DNA of 64,000 bases from Solanum dulcamara (lineage: Eukaryota; Streptophyta; Magnoliopsida; Solanales; Solanaceae): assembly GCF_947179165.1 (NCBI RefSeq), contig NC_077245.1, forward strand, positions 26,058,740 to 26,122,739. Direction: 5' to 3'. Of the stretch, positions 25,289 through 37,524 are shown one piece after another. The position numbers were made by a program, and so were the translations under genes. The stretch's first letter is position 1. Each line of letters opens with the position of its first letter. The notes beneath the pieces were generated by a model. The model saw only the letters and a list, made by a program, of their open reading frames with translations, was not told where the DNA came from and did no database searches.

Positions 25289-28200
25289 ATGTCCTCTCTA
25301 ATTTTTCACCTTCTATTCTTGCTACTGCCTTGCCTCTCAAAGTGTTGTGCAGAACTCTCAGGAAATGATACTGATCATTTGGCCCTGATTTCCTTTAAAA
25401 ATGCAATAATATCAGACCCACTCAACATCACAGCTTCTTGGAATGAATCTAGCCATTTCTGCAGCTGGATTGGCATAACTTGTGGCAACAAACACGGTCG
25501 AGTCATTAGGATTGTCTTGAACTCTAGCGAATTGGTTGGTCCATTGTCACCTGCAGTTGGTAATCTTAGTTTCCTCAGGATACTTTGGCTCAGCAAGAAC
25601 AGTTTCACTGGCCAAATCCCTGGAGAGATAGGAAAGCTATCAAGATTACGCATGTTGAACTTAGCAAACAATTCTTTTTCTGGTGAAATACCAAGAAACA
25701 TATCGCGGTGCTCCAATCTTAATTATATTCATTTGGGTAATAACAATCTGAGTGGAAGCATTCCAACTGAATTGAGATCATTGAATAAACTCAAGAATTT
25801 GCTTCTTCAGTTGAACAAATTGACTGGAGAAGTTCCAGCTTATCTAGGTAATCATTCTTCACTCTTGGCAATTGCACTAGGAGATAATCAACTCCATGGA
25901 AAGATACCTGATATTTTTGGTGGACTCAAACATTTGGTGTTTCTTGATTTTGCCATGAATTATCTGTCTGGTGAGATTCCTATGTCCATTTTCAACTTGT
26001 CATCATTGCACACCCTTCAGTTAACTTTTAATAAACTTGAAGAGGATCTTCCATCAGACGTGGGGTTCAATCTTCCAAGCTTAAAGTTCTTTCTCCTTGT
26101 GGGAAATCAACTGACAGGAAAGGTGCCTACTTCAATACTAAATTCCACATTAATTATGGAATTTGGTATCGACGCCAATAATTTCACTGGACAAGTACCA
26201 GCCTTTGGAAATCAAAAGGATTTGTACTGGCTTGGAGTTGCTGAAAATCATTTTGGAAATGGAATGTTGGATGATTTGAAGTTTATGTATTCCCTACAAA
26301 ATTGTACAAGTTTAGAGCAGCTAATACTGGAAAACAACAATCTTGGAGGAGTACTGCCAAAATATATAGGCAACATGTCCAATCTTTTGCGGCTTTCTGT
26401 AGGGGGGAATCTCATTCATGGAAACATTCCCACAGAGATTTTACAACTTGACAATCTGCAAGTACTTGGTCTCGAGAAAAATAATTTTACTGGTGTGATT
26501 CCCGAGTCTATTGGACAACTAAGGCAACTTAGTAAGTTACACCTTCACCACAACAAATTTTCAGGGGAGATTCCACATTCTCTTGGAAATTTGACGAGGT
26601 TGATTGAACTCAATTTGGGATCAAACAACTTTCAAGGTACTGTACCATCAAGTCTTGGAAGCTGCAAGTTCTTATCGCTCTTGTATCTGAATGGAAATCA
26701 ACTTAGTGGTCCTATACCGAAAGAACTGTTTGAGCTCTCCCTTATAGAACTTGACCTCTCAAACAACCACTTGACGGGGTATTTTCCTGTACGGATTGGC
26801 TCTGGAAACTCGACTGGATTGATAAACTTGATCTACATGAACCATTCATACAACAATATATCAGGTGAAATACCAAGCAGCTTTGGCACTTTGACTAGTT
26901 TGACGGAACTATACCTTGGTAACAATGCCCTTCAGGGAATTATTCCTGCATCCTTGAGTTCTTTGAGAAGTCTTGAATATATGGATCTTTCTCATAACCA
27001 CTTTATAGGGAGGATCCCAAAGTTTCTGGATGAACTTGTCTCCTTGAAGTTCTTAAATTTGTCTTATAATGATTTGGAGGGTGAGGTACCTTTGAAAGGA
27101 GCTTTCAGAAACATGAGTGCTGTTTCACTAGTTGGGAATAGTGAGCTATGTGGTGGTATTCCAGAGTTCAAAATGCCGAAGTGCAGCGACAAAGTAGCAT
27201 CAAGTAGAAGAAGATTATCTCATAGATTGATAATAGTAATGCTGATTATTGGAGGATTATTGGCAGCAACAACAGTGGCCCTTCTTCTTTTCTGGTGTGC
27301 TAGGAGAAAAAAGAGGTCTACTTCATCAGAGAGTTCATCATTGGATGTGATCCCAAGAGTAACTTACAATAGTCTTCACAAAGAAACTAATGGCTTCTCT
27401 ACGTCGAACATGATTGGTTCGGGTGCATTTAGTTTCGTGTACAGAGGCATTCTAGAGGAAAATGGAAAATTTGTTGCCATAAAGGTGCTCAAACTCCAAG
27501 TTAGGGGAGCTTCTAAGAGCTTTCTTACTGAGTGCGAAGCACTAAGGCATATCAAGCATAGAAACCTGGTAAAACTCTTAACATCATGTTCAAGCATTGA
27601 TAACCAAGGTAATGACTTCAAGGCTCTCATTTATGAATTCATGGCCAATGGTAATTTGGCAAATTGGTTGCACAATAAAAATACAGAAGGTGAAGAAAAT
27701 CATGAGCCTAAAAATTTGAACATGCTACAGAGACTCAATGTAATAATTGATGTGGCTTCTGCATTAGATTATCTTCATCATCAATCTGGCACGCCATTGA
27801 CACATTGTGATATCAAACCAAATAATGTGCTTTTGGATGAAGATTTTGTTGCTCATTTAGGTGACTTTGGACTGGCGAGGTTTCTGCCTGATGCTGCAAA
27901 TCTGCTCTCCTTGAGCCAATCCAGCTCTCTCAATATAAGAGGAACCATTGGATATGTTCCACCTGGTAACTCTTCTCCCTCTCTAAATATCCTTTATATT
28001 TATGCAGCTCCTCTTACTTATCAAGTTTGTCAATTCATGTATGTGCAGAATATGCTAATGGTAATACATTTTCGACCTATGGAGATGTGTATAGTTATGG
28101 AATTCTACTGTTGGAAACATTTACCGGAAGAAGTCCAACTGATGAGTTTTTCAAGGATGGTCTAAACCTTCATGATTTTGTTAAGAGAGCCATACCTGAG

Positions 28201-28401
28201 CAAGTGAAAGATGTTTCTGATCCTAAACTTGTCTATGATGAAACGGGCAGACTGATCAGCAACAATAAAACAATTGAGTGCCTCGCGTTGATTTTTCGAG
28301 TTGGGATTGCTTGTTCAGTGGAATCTGCAAAAGATCGCATGGACATTGCTGATGTTGTTAATGAACTGACTCTAATCAAAGATGCCTTCCTGACGAACTA
28401 G
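25289..28401 (+). CDS. LRR receptor-like kinase, subfamily XII (FLS2/EFR/Xa21 group), non-RD
   Basis: A predicted plasma-membrane receptor kinase of 1009 residues. I use the ATG at 25289 because a clear signal peptide follows (SLIFHLLFLLLPCL). An in-frame ATG at 25217 would add 24 residues. Exons are 25289-27965 and 28049-28401. The 83-bp intron has GT at 27966 and AG at 28047-28048, splits the E codon of GYVPPEYANG and keeps frame. Order: LRR N-terminal cap with CSWIGITC, about 22 LRRs, a C-terminal cap (ELCGGIPEFKMPKC), a membrane helix at about 648-672, and a kinase with GSGAFSFVYRG (~710), Lys732, HCD (Asp841) and DFG (Asp859). Cys before the catalytic Asp marks a non-RD kinase, the type typical of pattern-recognition immune receptors. 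Intron position and architecture fit subfamily XII. The ligand is unknown. I see no lesion, so it is probably functional. Confidence 0.92.
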
Positions 28402-28857
28402 CAATATTGACTGAAGTTTTTGAATTTCATAATAAAGATACTACTTATAAGTTATATTCTCACTATCCACTTTTCGCTTCCCTTTTCCTGCTTCCCCTTA
28501 TGTAACGAAAAAAGTTGAAAAATAATCATTCAATTTGGTTTATTTTGTTTCACTTCATACTAGATCTACTCTATAGAGCTGAAAATATGTTTTTCGTCTA
28601 TACTGATTTCATTAACTTAAAAAGAAATCGACAAAACTGCCAAAAATTATAAGCTCAACCAGAAATATACTTTCCATTTTACAAAATGAACTTGTACCGA
28701 CAAAGTAGGATACAATTTTACATGGTAAATGCATAATGAGAAATCTAAAACTAGACTGATGTTTGGAATTTAAACTACATGGTAAGAGGGAAAAGGAGAA
28801 AACTACAAAGAATCTTTCTTTCTCATTTTGCTCACATTTGCTTGAAGACCTAAATGT
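28402..28857. other. Short convergent intergenic spacer
   Basis: 456 bp lie between the two stop codons. Both 3' UTRs must end in here, and they may overlap. No reading frame of interest is present. Confidence 0.8.
28431..28436 (+). terminator. Candidate polyadenylation signal
   Basis: AATAAA lies 30 bp after the stop codon of the subfamily XII receptor kinase. Confidence 0.5.
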
Positions 28858-31845
28858 TCAAGGTTCAGCATCAACAAGCATCTTTACTACTTCTTTCATG
28901 CTGGGGCGTAAATTAGGGAGTTTGGTGGTACATAGTGCAGAAATCCTCAACACTTTGATCATGTCATCTTGGAAAAGCTCGGAAACCACCTTTTGATCAA
29001 GAATTTTCAGAACACTTCCTTTGTCATTACGATGAGTTGATGCCCAATAAACCAAGTCTTTACCTTCTCCATAGGCTTCCTCTATTGGTTTCCTTCCGGT
29101 TACTAATTCTAATAGCACAACTCCAAAGCTGTATACATCGCTCTTTTCTGTCACTCTGGAAGTATATGCTAGCTCTGTCAATAAAACAAATTCAAATGCG
29201 ATGTTAGAAAACTAGCAAGAGTGAAATTAGAAAGAAGTGGGAACATAGTATTTGGTTTTTCCTCTTTGAAACATACCAGGAGCTAAATAGCCATGAGTGC
29301 CTGCAAAGCAGCTGAACTCGGAGACTGTAGAGGAGATTTCTGAAACTTTTGCAACCCCAAAGTCAGAAACTTTCGCCTCATACTCCTCATCAAGTAGAAT
29401 GTTTGTTGACTTGATATCTCTATGAATAATAGGAGGGAAACAATCATGGTGCAAATAAGCAATTCCCTTTGCAGTTCCAACTGCAATTTTATACCTCCGG
29501 TACCAATCTAATTCTGTCTTCCCAGCCTTGACTTCCTGGTGTAGTGCCTCAAATAAATTACCATTTGGCAAGTACTCGAAAACCAACAAATTTGAACCTT
29601 CTCTCATTAGACTGGCATACAGTTTAACTATATTCCGATGCCTGATCTTTCCCAGAATGTCCATTTCCCTTGTCAAAACTTTCACCTCATTTCCTTTCCA
29701 AAGCTGCTTTACAGCCACTGTGCCACAGCCTTTCTTCAAATCTAACCGATAAACTTTTCCTGTGCCACCACTTCCTATCAATTTATCCTCGCCGACATCA
29801 CAAATTTCATCTACATCAAGTTCCACATGTTGGAAGCTTTCAAGCTTCCATTTTGGATCCATTCCATTTGCTTGTCCCATTCGCTTTTCTGGACTAGCTT
29901 CAGCATTGTGCTTGTACTTCCAGTAACTCACAAGCATGAAAACACCCATTAGAACAGACAAAGAAAGTAATACAATGCAAAACACAACTAGTTTGCTCTT
30001 CATGAACTTGTCCTGAGCAGCCTTTCCACTACAAGCGCCCAAGCCTGAGTTCATTGGGATACTCCTGATGCTTTGATCAACACAAAGCCCCTTGTTTCCT
30101 ACAAATGCTTTTTCTCCTCCCACCGTCAAAAGATCAGTAGGAACTCGTCCGGTTAGCTGATTGTTAGAGAGATCCAATGAAGATAATTTCAGGTTATCCA
30201 AGTTTGTTGGAATTGAACCACTGAGATTGTTACTCGAAAGATTCAGAGAGTTCAACGAGGCCATCATTGACAACGAATTGGGTATGGCACCTATCAGAAG
30301 ATTTGAAGCAAGATTCAAGTTTGCCAACCTGGGAAACTCACCCAACTCTGATGGTATTGACCCGGAAAGTGAGTTTTTCTCTAAATGCAAAGATGAAATT
30401 TGCTTCAATGTTCCAAGTTCAGATGGTATTATGCCAGAGAAGTCATTGTTATCCAAATATAGCCTTTCCAACTGTGTAAGCTTTCCAAGTTCTTTCGGAA
30501 GCTCACCTGAAAATTTGTTGTTTGATAATACCAACTGATTCAAGTTAGTAGCAGCACCAATTCCAGGAGATACAGTTCCAGTGAAGTTGTTATCACTGAA
30601 ATCTAGCATCAAGACATTTGGAAGCCCCCATAAACCCTCAGAAATTCTCCCAGAAAGCTGATTCCGACTCACCCTTAATCTCGTTAAAGGCTTGCAAGAA
30701 GCATAATTATCTGGAAACTCCCCTGTGAAACTGTTTTCAACAGCTAGCAAATTTTGCAAGTTGCCATTTTGGCATAAATATTTTGGAAATGCACCGCTAA
30801 ACTTGTTCTCAGATATGTCTACGCTATTCAGTGGTGAAAACCGGCCAAGATTTGCTGGAATTTCTCCAGAAAAACTGTTCCTGTACACAGAAAAGCCATT
30901 AAGATGCTGCAAATCTCCAAAGCCTGGAGGGATTTCACCAGAGAAATTGTTCTTGAATATTTGAAAAACTGTTAAATTCTTCAGGTTGTCAATCCCCTTA
31001 GGCAAAATCCCTTCCAACTGGTTTCCAGAAATATCAATTTCCTGCAGATGCAAGAGGTCTACAAGCTCAACTGGCAATTCCCCCGTCAAATTGTTTTGAT
31101 AAAGTTCAATCTTGAAGAGATTTTGCAGCTTGTTTATAGACTTTGGGAAATTCCCAGATATATGGTTTTTCGAAATATCTAATGTTCCTAGTGCCTCCAT
31201 TTCAAAAATAGATTCCGGGATTTGTCCTGTCAAATTTGACTCTGCCAAGTAAAGCCAATAAAGTTTCTTCAACTTCCCAAATGAATCAGGAAGATTACCT
31301 GCATCATAGTTATTGCCACCAAGGCCTAATGCAACCAAACTAGTCAACTTTCCAAACCAAGCTGGAAATTGTCCAGAAAAGTAGTTCATCGACAAGTCTA
31401 ACACCTCCAACTTAGCCAAACTAGATAAATCAGGTATCATACCATTCATGTTATTTAGAGTAACATTCAAGACTTTGAGATTGGTGCAATTGGCCAATTG
31501 ACTTGGAAGATTCCCAGATAGTAAATTTGAAGGAAGCACTAGTGAAGTAAGGCTTTGGAGCACAGAAATTGAAGGGGAAATAACCCCAGACAGGGACTTA
31601 TTGTCAAGGGAAATTTCAGTGACCAAGCCAGTGTGTTTGTCACATTGAATGCCATAGAATTTGCAAGGGGAATCTGTATATTTCCAAGATTCCAAGAAAT
31701 TCCAGGGGTCAACAAGCTGCTTTTTAAATTCAAGAAGGGCTTGTGTCTCAACAGACAAAGAATTGGATAGCTGGAAAAAGAAAACAAGAAAATTCAAGAA
31801 AATAGCAAGAATTTGGAGGGAATGGAGCTTTGGGATTCTAGCCAT
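28858..31845 (-). CDS. CEPR2: CEPR2-type LRR receptor kinase (subfamily XI), receptor for C-terminally encoded peptides
   Basis: A predicted membrane receptor kinase of 961 residues, close to the length of Arabidopsis CEPR2. Exons are 31845-29277 and 29174-28858. The 102-bp intron (29276-29175, GTATGT...CAG) splits the E codon of YLAPELAYTS and keeps frame. Signal peptide (LQILAIFLNFLVFFF), LRR cap with SPCKFYGIQC, about 21 LRRs, a membrane helix at about 615-640, and a kinase with GSGGTGKVYR (~689), Lys713, HRD (Asp810, RD type) and DFG (Asp828) follow in order. The end LCTTKLPNLRPSMKEVV and the segment VELDVDEICDVGEDKLIG are close to what I recall of CEPR2. In Arabidopsis, CEPR1 and CEPR2 sense CEP peptides from nitrogen-starved roots. 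Orthology is inferred from recognition, not from a tree. The frame is intact throughout. Confidence 0.9.
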
Positions 31846-31934
31846 TCTTGAATTTGGAAAGGGCTAAAAAGTCATTTAACAAGGGGAAGACAAATCCAAT
31901 AACAGATATGATGTGTGCCCATTCCTAGTTGTAG

Positions 31935-32964
31935 CTGAAAGAAGAGAAGTAGCAATCAGTAACCAAACAATAAAGTAAAGAAAGGAGTATATACAAATAT
32001 AAATACTATAAACAATAACATATAACAAACCCCTTTTACTTAAAAGCAATGTATACCTAATCAAATGTTTGTCGTATAATATATCTATAATAGGAAATTA
32101 AAATATCACCTAGAGAATAAGATAACTTAGGAATTCAGTAAGGCTCATATGAACTATGTTAAACAGATATACACAAAAACATACATTATGTTGGGCGATT
32201 GGCTGATGTGTTTAAGATGTCAATTTGTATTTAGCTGTGGATTACTATATTGCAAATGAATTTTCATCTCATATTAAAGTGACTCAAGTATGTAATAGCT
32301 TCACTTGATTTTACAGTCTTGGTTATTAGGAAAGATACTTAAGAGTGGGATAGAAAACAGCACCAGAAGAGATTAAAATCTTGAACTGAATAGTTCTGAA
32401 ACTTATTGCACTACTTAAAAGTGTGGCCTATTGATTAATGAAGTGAAGAACCACGAGGTGAGTCCAAATTCTAGTTGAGACAAAAAAAACTAGGTTGTTA
32501 ATTCTCATCTGTCTAGCCTTTCGTGGATAGAGTTACCTTATATTATATTTGTCGCTTGATGTGTGGTGACATGTGTGTCGGAAAATTAATTTAAGATGTG
32601 CTCAAGCTGACCAGCACACAGTAATAAAAGAAAAAGGTTCTGAAACTTATTATTTATTATTGAATGAACAAATTGGGAGATTCTAATATGAGTAATCATC
32701 AAAAAGAAGAGACGAAATGAGTATGGCATATACATAGAGCAAGAGAATTAGTCCTTAGAACAAAAATCATAATTCCAAAATCATATATTTTTGTGCCTAA
32801 AATCATTTAACTCTAATTAAATTGAACAGAAACAGAGACATTGAGTATAACAAAAAGAAGAATGCATCTGATATAACTCAACAATATGTTATATACATAA
32901 TATTACAAAACGAATAAAGAAGGAATAATGAACAAAGAGTTAAAGAGGAAACAGAGCTACCTAC
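31935..32964 (-). other. Probable 5'-UTR intron of the CEPR2-type gene
   Basis: On the minus strand a donor-like AG/GTAGGTAG stands at 32964, and a strong acceptor TTCTCTTCTTTCAG ends at 31935, 89 bp before the start codon. A second GTAG four bases on makes the exact donor ambiguous. The intron would be 1030 bp. The sequence upstream (33000-33120) is pyrimidine-rich like a plant 5' UTR. This is inferred from signals only. Confidence 0.45.
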
Positions 32965-33119
32965 CTAAAATATAACAGTAACAATGTCTGCTTTAATTAT
33001 TCTCAAGTTTCAGCAGCAGAATCGGAAAGCTTTCTTGTATTATACATAAAGGAAATCAAAGAAAAAAGATTTTGTTAAAAGAAAGAGAGTTTTTGTGGAG
33101 GGAAAGGAAAATGATGAAA

Positions 33120-33175
33120 GAAGGTGGTTCATTCATTCATTAATGCACGAAACAGTATGTGTGTTTTATGGAATA
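33120..33175 (-). promoter_or_regulatory. Candidate core promoter of the CEPR2-type gene
   Basis: The minus strand carries CCATAAAAC at about 33172-33164, a TATA-like word, followed about 30-50 bases on by a CT-rich stretch suited to a transcription start. The assignment is weak. Confidence 0.25.
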
Positions 33176-33288
33176 AGAAGCTGACAAAATTTGGGCAATA
33201 AAGGAGAGTTGTAAGGACCAGACACTTTGGTTGAGACCCATCTTTTCTCTCTATGTGATGTATGTAATCTACTCCCTTATACCAAATT

Positions 33289-33581
33289 GGCAATACATAA
33301 ATATGCCGTGATTTGGTTTCAGTTCATATTTATATTCTTCAATTTTGAATGTATATAAATACGCATTTAAATTTATATAAATATTGAACAAATATATACA
33401 ATCGTCATACATGATAATTTTGTGTCATGTGTGACATCTTACGTGTATTATGTCACGTAGAATATATGTGTCTACCTATTTAATTTTATATAAGTTTAAA
33501 TACTTATTTATGCACACCCAAAGCTGGAGGACATAGATGTCCGCTGAAGTCAAGTTAAAGAGCATATTTATGTATTATGCC
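33289..33581. mobile_element. Mutator-type MITE with 9-bp target duplication
   Basis: The terminal inverted repeats are GGCAATACATAAATATGCC at the left and the complement of GAGCATATTTATGTATTATGCC at the right, about 19-22 bp with one indel. Flanking bases TACCAAATT (33280-33288) and TATCAAATT (33582-33590) form a 9-bp duplication with one mismatch, the size made by Mutator-like transposases. The 293-bp interior has no coding capacity. It sits just upstream of the presumed CEPR2-type promoter. Confidence 0.75.
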
Positions 33582-34529
33582 TATCAAATTATATGATATA
33601 GTTTGACTAGATATGAAGTTTCATAAATACGAAAAAAAATTATAGTCTAAAATAAGTTTACAACTATAAATCATTTTATTAAAGATGAAATTGATATTTT
33701 AAAATTCAATTATTACTGACTATATAAATGTATCTCTTTTTAGATTAACTAAAAGAAACTATATCATATAAATTGGGATACAGAAAGTACATCATTTTCA
33801 TTTATATTTATGGGCACAACACAAGTAATTAATGGTACAAATATAATATTCATTAAATTATAAAGCATGTTTGCCTATAAAACATGCTCTTATACTATTG
33901 GCATTTAATCACTATATATAGTAGGTTACTTTGGAACTTTTGTTGCTGTATTTACACTTATTTTATAGATATAGGAAGAACATTTAATTGTATGTAGTTA
34001 AGGTCCCTATGATGGTTGATTTAAATGGTAAAACCTAGTAGCAGGAGTTTTAACATGAGTTTGGTAATATTTAAAAAGAAATATTATTTAAAGTTAAATT
34101 AAAAATGATATTTAGAAATCGACGTAGCGGATGTACATTTAACTTGGAGAAAATATTAAAGTTTGAAAGAAGATTTTTTATCTCTTGAAAAAGTCGTTGA
34201 AACAAGTTCTTCTTGAAAAACTCAGTTCAAGTAAAGTGAATTTTTTAATTAAAATGTATATATAACCAAATAAACTTATTCTTCCACGATCCAGGGAAAT
34301 ATGTGGAAGAAAGACATTATCGAATATATAATATTGCCTCTTTCTTCCTCCTCTTAATAATAATGTACTAGTTAAGTTGTGTTTTTTTTTGTTTTTGGGA
34401 AAAGAACATTTATATCTGAAAAAGGGAAAGTATTAAATTCTCCATTATTTTTATAATCCTTTTTATTTTAAATTATTATAGATTTATTTTAATATTTGCG
34501 CGTTGACGTCATGTCAATGTCAGCGCCCA

Positions 34530-34875
34530 CCCTATATGATATCAATAAGGTATCAATATACCGACGGAGTATCACAGAGTATTAAGATCAATCATATATG
34601 ATATCGATGTGATACCAGTATACCAAAGGAGTGTCACAAAGAATATATTTTTTTTATTAATTTAGAGTTTAATAAATAAGTATGTGATTTTAATAACTTT
34701 TGCTTAGTTGTTTTATTTTTATTTCGTAAAAAAGAGTCTAATCCTATATGACACTGATAAGGTATCAATATACCGACGAACCTAATCCTATATGATACCG
34801 ATAGGATATCAATATACCAACGGAGTATTACAGAGAATTAAGCTCAATCCTATATGATATCGAAGTATCACAAAT
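34530..34875. repeat. Interrupted array of a ~62-bp AT-rich unit
   Basis: The unit CCTATATGATA(T/C)C(A/G)ATA followed by GGTATCAATATACCGACGGAGTATCACAG occurs at about 34531, 34594, 34742, 34785 and 34849, with a break of unrelated sequence at 34640-34735. The units are themselves rich in inverted words (GGTATCAATATACC). Confidence 0.7.
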
Positions 34876-35079
34876 GATTAATTCATAACAGTGATGATGA
34901 TGTCATGCGCGAAATAAGAAAGAAAAAAGTAGGGTAAGAGGGTAAATAATTTTGAATCATGGGTCCATTAAGGATAAATAATTTTGATTGAGTCCAATTT
35001 AGATAAATAATTTCACAATTGGGTCTATTTTGTGTATTTTTCCCTATTTTATATGTATATATATTGTATTAAGAAATTA

Positions 35080-35149
<70 letters not shown>
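35080..35149. repeat. (TA)n microsatellite
   Basis: About 35 TA units with one phase break at 35104. Confidence 0.95.
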
Positions 35150-35152
<3 letters not shown>

Positions 35153-35393
35153 GTGTGCACTTTATATTATTAAGTATAAAACTTAAATAAGACGTCAAAT
35201 TTTTAAGTTAAAAAGTGTACTTAAAGAAAAACATAATAACTCACAATTACGCTAATAATTGAGGAGCAAATTAAAATTAAATGCAACGAACAATTTTTTT
35301 TCACTAATATCAAAAAGATCAAATTATATTGATATTAAAACAGGAAAACACACTTCTAAGCAAAGATAAAGAAAAAAAGAATCACATTATTAG

Positions 35394-35650
35394 TCTGTTT
35401 AGATTGACTTATTTTTAAGCAGCTTATAAGTTGAAAACTGTTTATAAGTTTTTTTTAAAAAAATAGGTGCAGACCAATTTTTTTTTTTGACTTATAAACT
35501 GTTTTCAACTTACAAACTGCTTAAAATAAGTTCATCCAAATAAACTCAACTATTTATTGGAGCTTATTTTAAGCATAAAATGACTTTAAGTTGGCCAATC
35601 AAACACTAAAAAAAACTAAAAACAGCTTATAAGCTAATCCAAATGGCCTC
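35394..35650. mobile_element. Foldback MITE-like element
   Basis: The left end CTGTTTAGATTGACTTATTT is mirrored by the right end GCTTATAAGCTAATCCAAAT. Inside, GCAGCTTATAAGTTGAAAAC at 35420 is the inverse of GTTTTCAACTTACAAACTGC at 35501. Such foldback elements are common near plant genes. No clear target duplication is seen. Confidence 0.55.
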
Positions 35651-35749
35651 TGTATATAAACATAATAATATAACACAACTATTTATAATATATTAACAAT
35701 AATAAAAAGGATTATGACATAGTAAAAGATGACAACTTTAAAAGTTGCA

Positions 35750-36110
35750 ATAGAAAAAAACTCAAAATCATCTATCAAATAATTAATAATATAATTATTT
35801 TACCACTAAATTAATATCACAATGTCAATATTTATTTAAATCTATTTTCATGTAAGAAGTACACTTTCAGACCAAGTGGTAAAAAAAATTCCTTAATTTT
35901 CCTCCTTTTATCTTTTCCCTTTCAAATCATGCTTTGAAAAAAAATAGATAAGTGTCAATTGAAAAAAATTGAAAGTCATCTACCAAATAATTAATAATAT
36001 AATTATTTTACAACTAAATTAGTATAATAATGTCAATATTTATTTAAATCTATTTTCATGTAAGAAGTACACTTTCAGACTGGTAAAAAAAATTCCTTAA
36101 TTTTCTTCCT
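35750..36110. repeat. Direct duplication, ~150 bp units, 208 bp apart
   Basis: 35768-35906 and 35976-36110 are near-identical, both containing CAAATAATTAATAATATAAT, TTTAAATCTATTTTCATGTA and AAGAAGTACACTTTCAGAC. About 65 bp of unrelated sequence separates them. Confidence 0.85.
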
Positions 36111-37524
36111 ATCAAAAATATATTTGAACTATCATTTTTTAAATTTTATACCTAAACTATTGGGAGTGTGAGTTTCATACCTAAGCTATCACTTATTAGT
36201 TTGAGAAAAACATCTCTCTCTTTTATTATGCGCTCATCATGGTGTGTGTACTACACTCTCTTTTATTTTTGTAAAAAAATTGTCGCACCACACTCTATAT
36301 GGACAAAATATTTCACCTTGACAATATTATAAAATAAACTATAAGACATTTTTCTTTTCCCACTCTACCACTCCCTCTCACCGTAACCCCCCCCCCCCCC
36401 CAATTCTTAGTTTATTTCAAGTTATCTATCAATAATATAGGTACACTCTTACCATATATTTTACTCATATTATATTTGTAAGGATCCTTTTCACGATTCT
36501 TTTCATATATAATAGGAGTCAGTATTATAAAAATGATTAAATAAATTATAAAAAAAATAATAAATTAATAATCTATCTATTATAATCTTTTAATGAATGA
36601 GAAAAACAATTCAATCAACATATTTAAAGACATTCGTATTTTTAAAATAATATAAATGAATAATCATAATAATAAAAAACATGCATATAGTTATTTCCGT
36701 GTAGCTGGAATAAATTAAACAAAAACAAAACATATTTTCCAATGTAAAAGGCAAATGGAGGTGGACATTTATTGTAAAGGACGTATACTGGAAAGAGGAC
36801 GTGTACCGAAAACAACATGCACTCGTAAAGGAACAAACGTTGGAAAAGAAATGAAAGGAAAAAAAATAGTGTCATGTGAGATAATGTTTAACTGAAAAAG
36901 CATCCAAAAGTGTGGCTAATTTGTTGGTACAATTCTAATCAAAATAATGACATTTTACGTCTCAAGTTTTAAGAGAGGGAAAAGGAATTAGGCAATTTAT
37001 CTTCTGTTTATTTAAGATTAACACGCAAAAATTTTCGATACCTACATTAGTAAGAGGAGACGTGCTCTATAAAATTAATCAAGTTTCATGCGAGGGTGAG
37101 CATAATTTAGGCCAATTTGAAATTTAAATTTTTTGGATTTTTGATTTGAATTTTTGGATTATTAATTGAATTTTGAATTTAATTTTAAAAAATTTTGATT
37201 GAAAATTTGATTTGATACGTTAAATTTCAGATATCGGAAAATCTATATTTTTATATCTTATATTTAACCCTACTCATATGTCAATACTAATTATTAGGGG
37301 TGTCAATGTAGGGTTCGAACAGTTATTTTTATAAAATTTATGTCATATCATTTTTATTTATTTATTTTATTTTATATAATCAAAATTAGACTTTTTAAAA
37401 TCATTTCATTATCTTAGTTTCTCTTTAGTATTGATATGATTAATTTTTGATATTTTTAAAAAAGAATATAAAAATTACAACACGGTACCATATATTTGTT
37501 TTTGACATTTTGATTGTTTAAAAG

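Larger units (their letters stand above)
33591..37516. other. AT-rich intergenic region with repeats
   Basis: No gene is supported. It contains the repeats listed separately: the 34530-34870 array, microsatellite, foldback MITE, 208-bp-spaced duplication and a 15-C run at 36387-36401. A TTAGGGGTGTCAATG word at 37295 resembles a hAT terminus. Confidence 0.6.

Noticed and set aside
28763..28996. Plus-strand frame over the end of the CEPR2-type gene
   Set aside because: Antisense shadow of the second exon of that gene.
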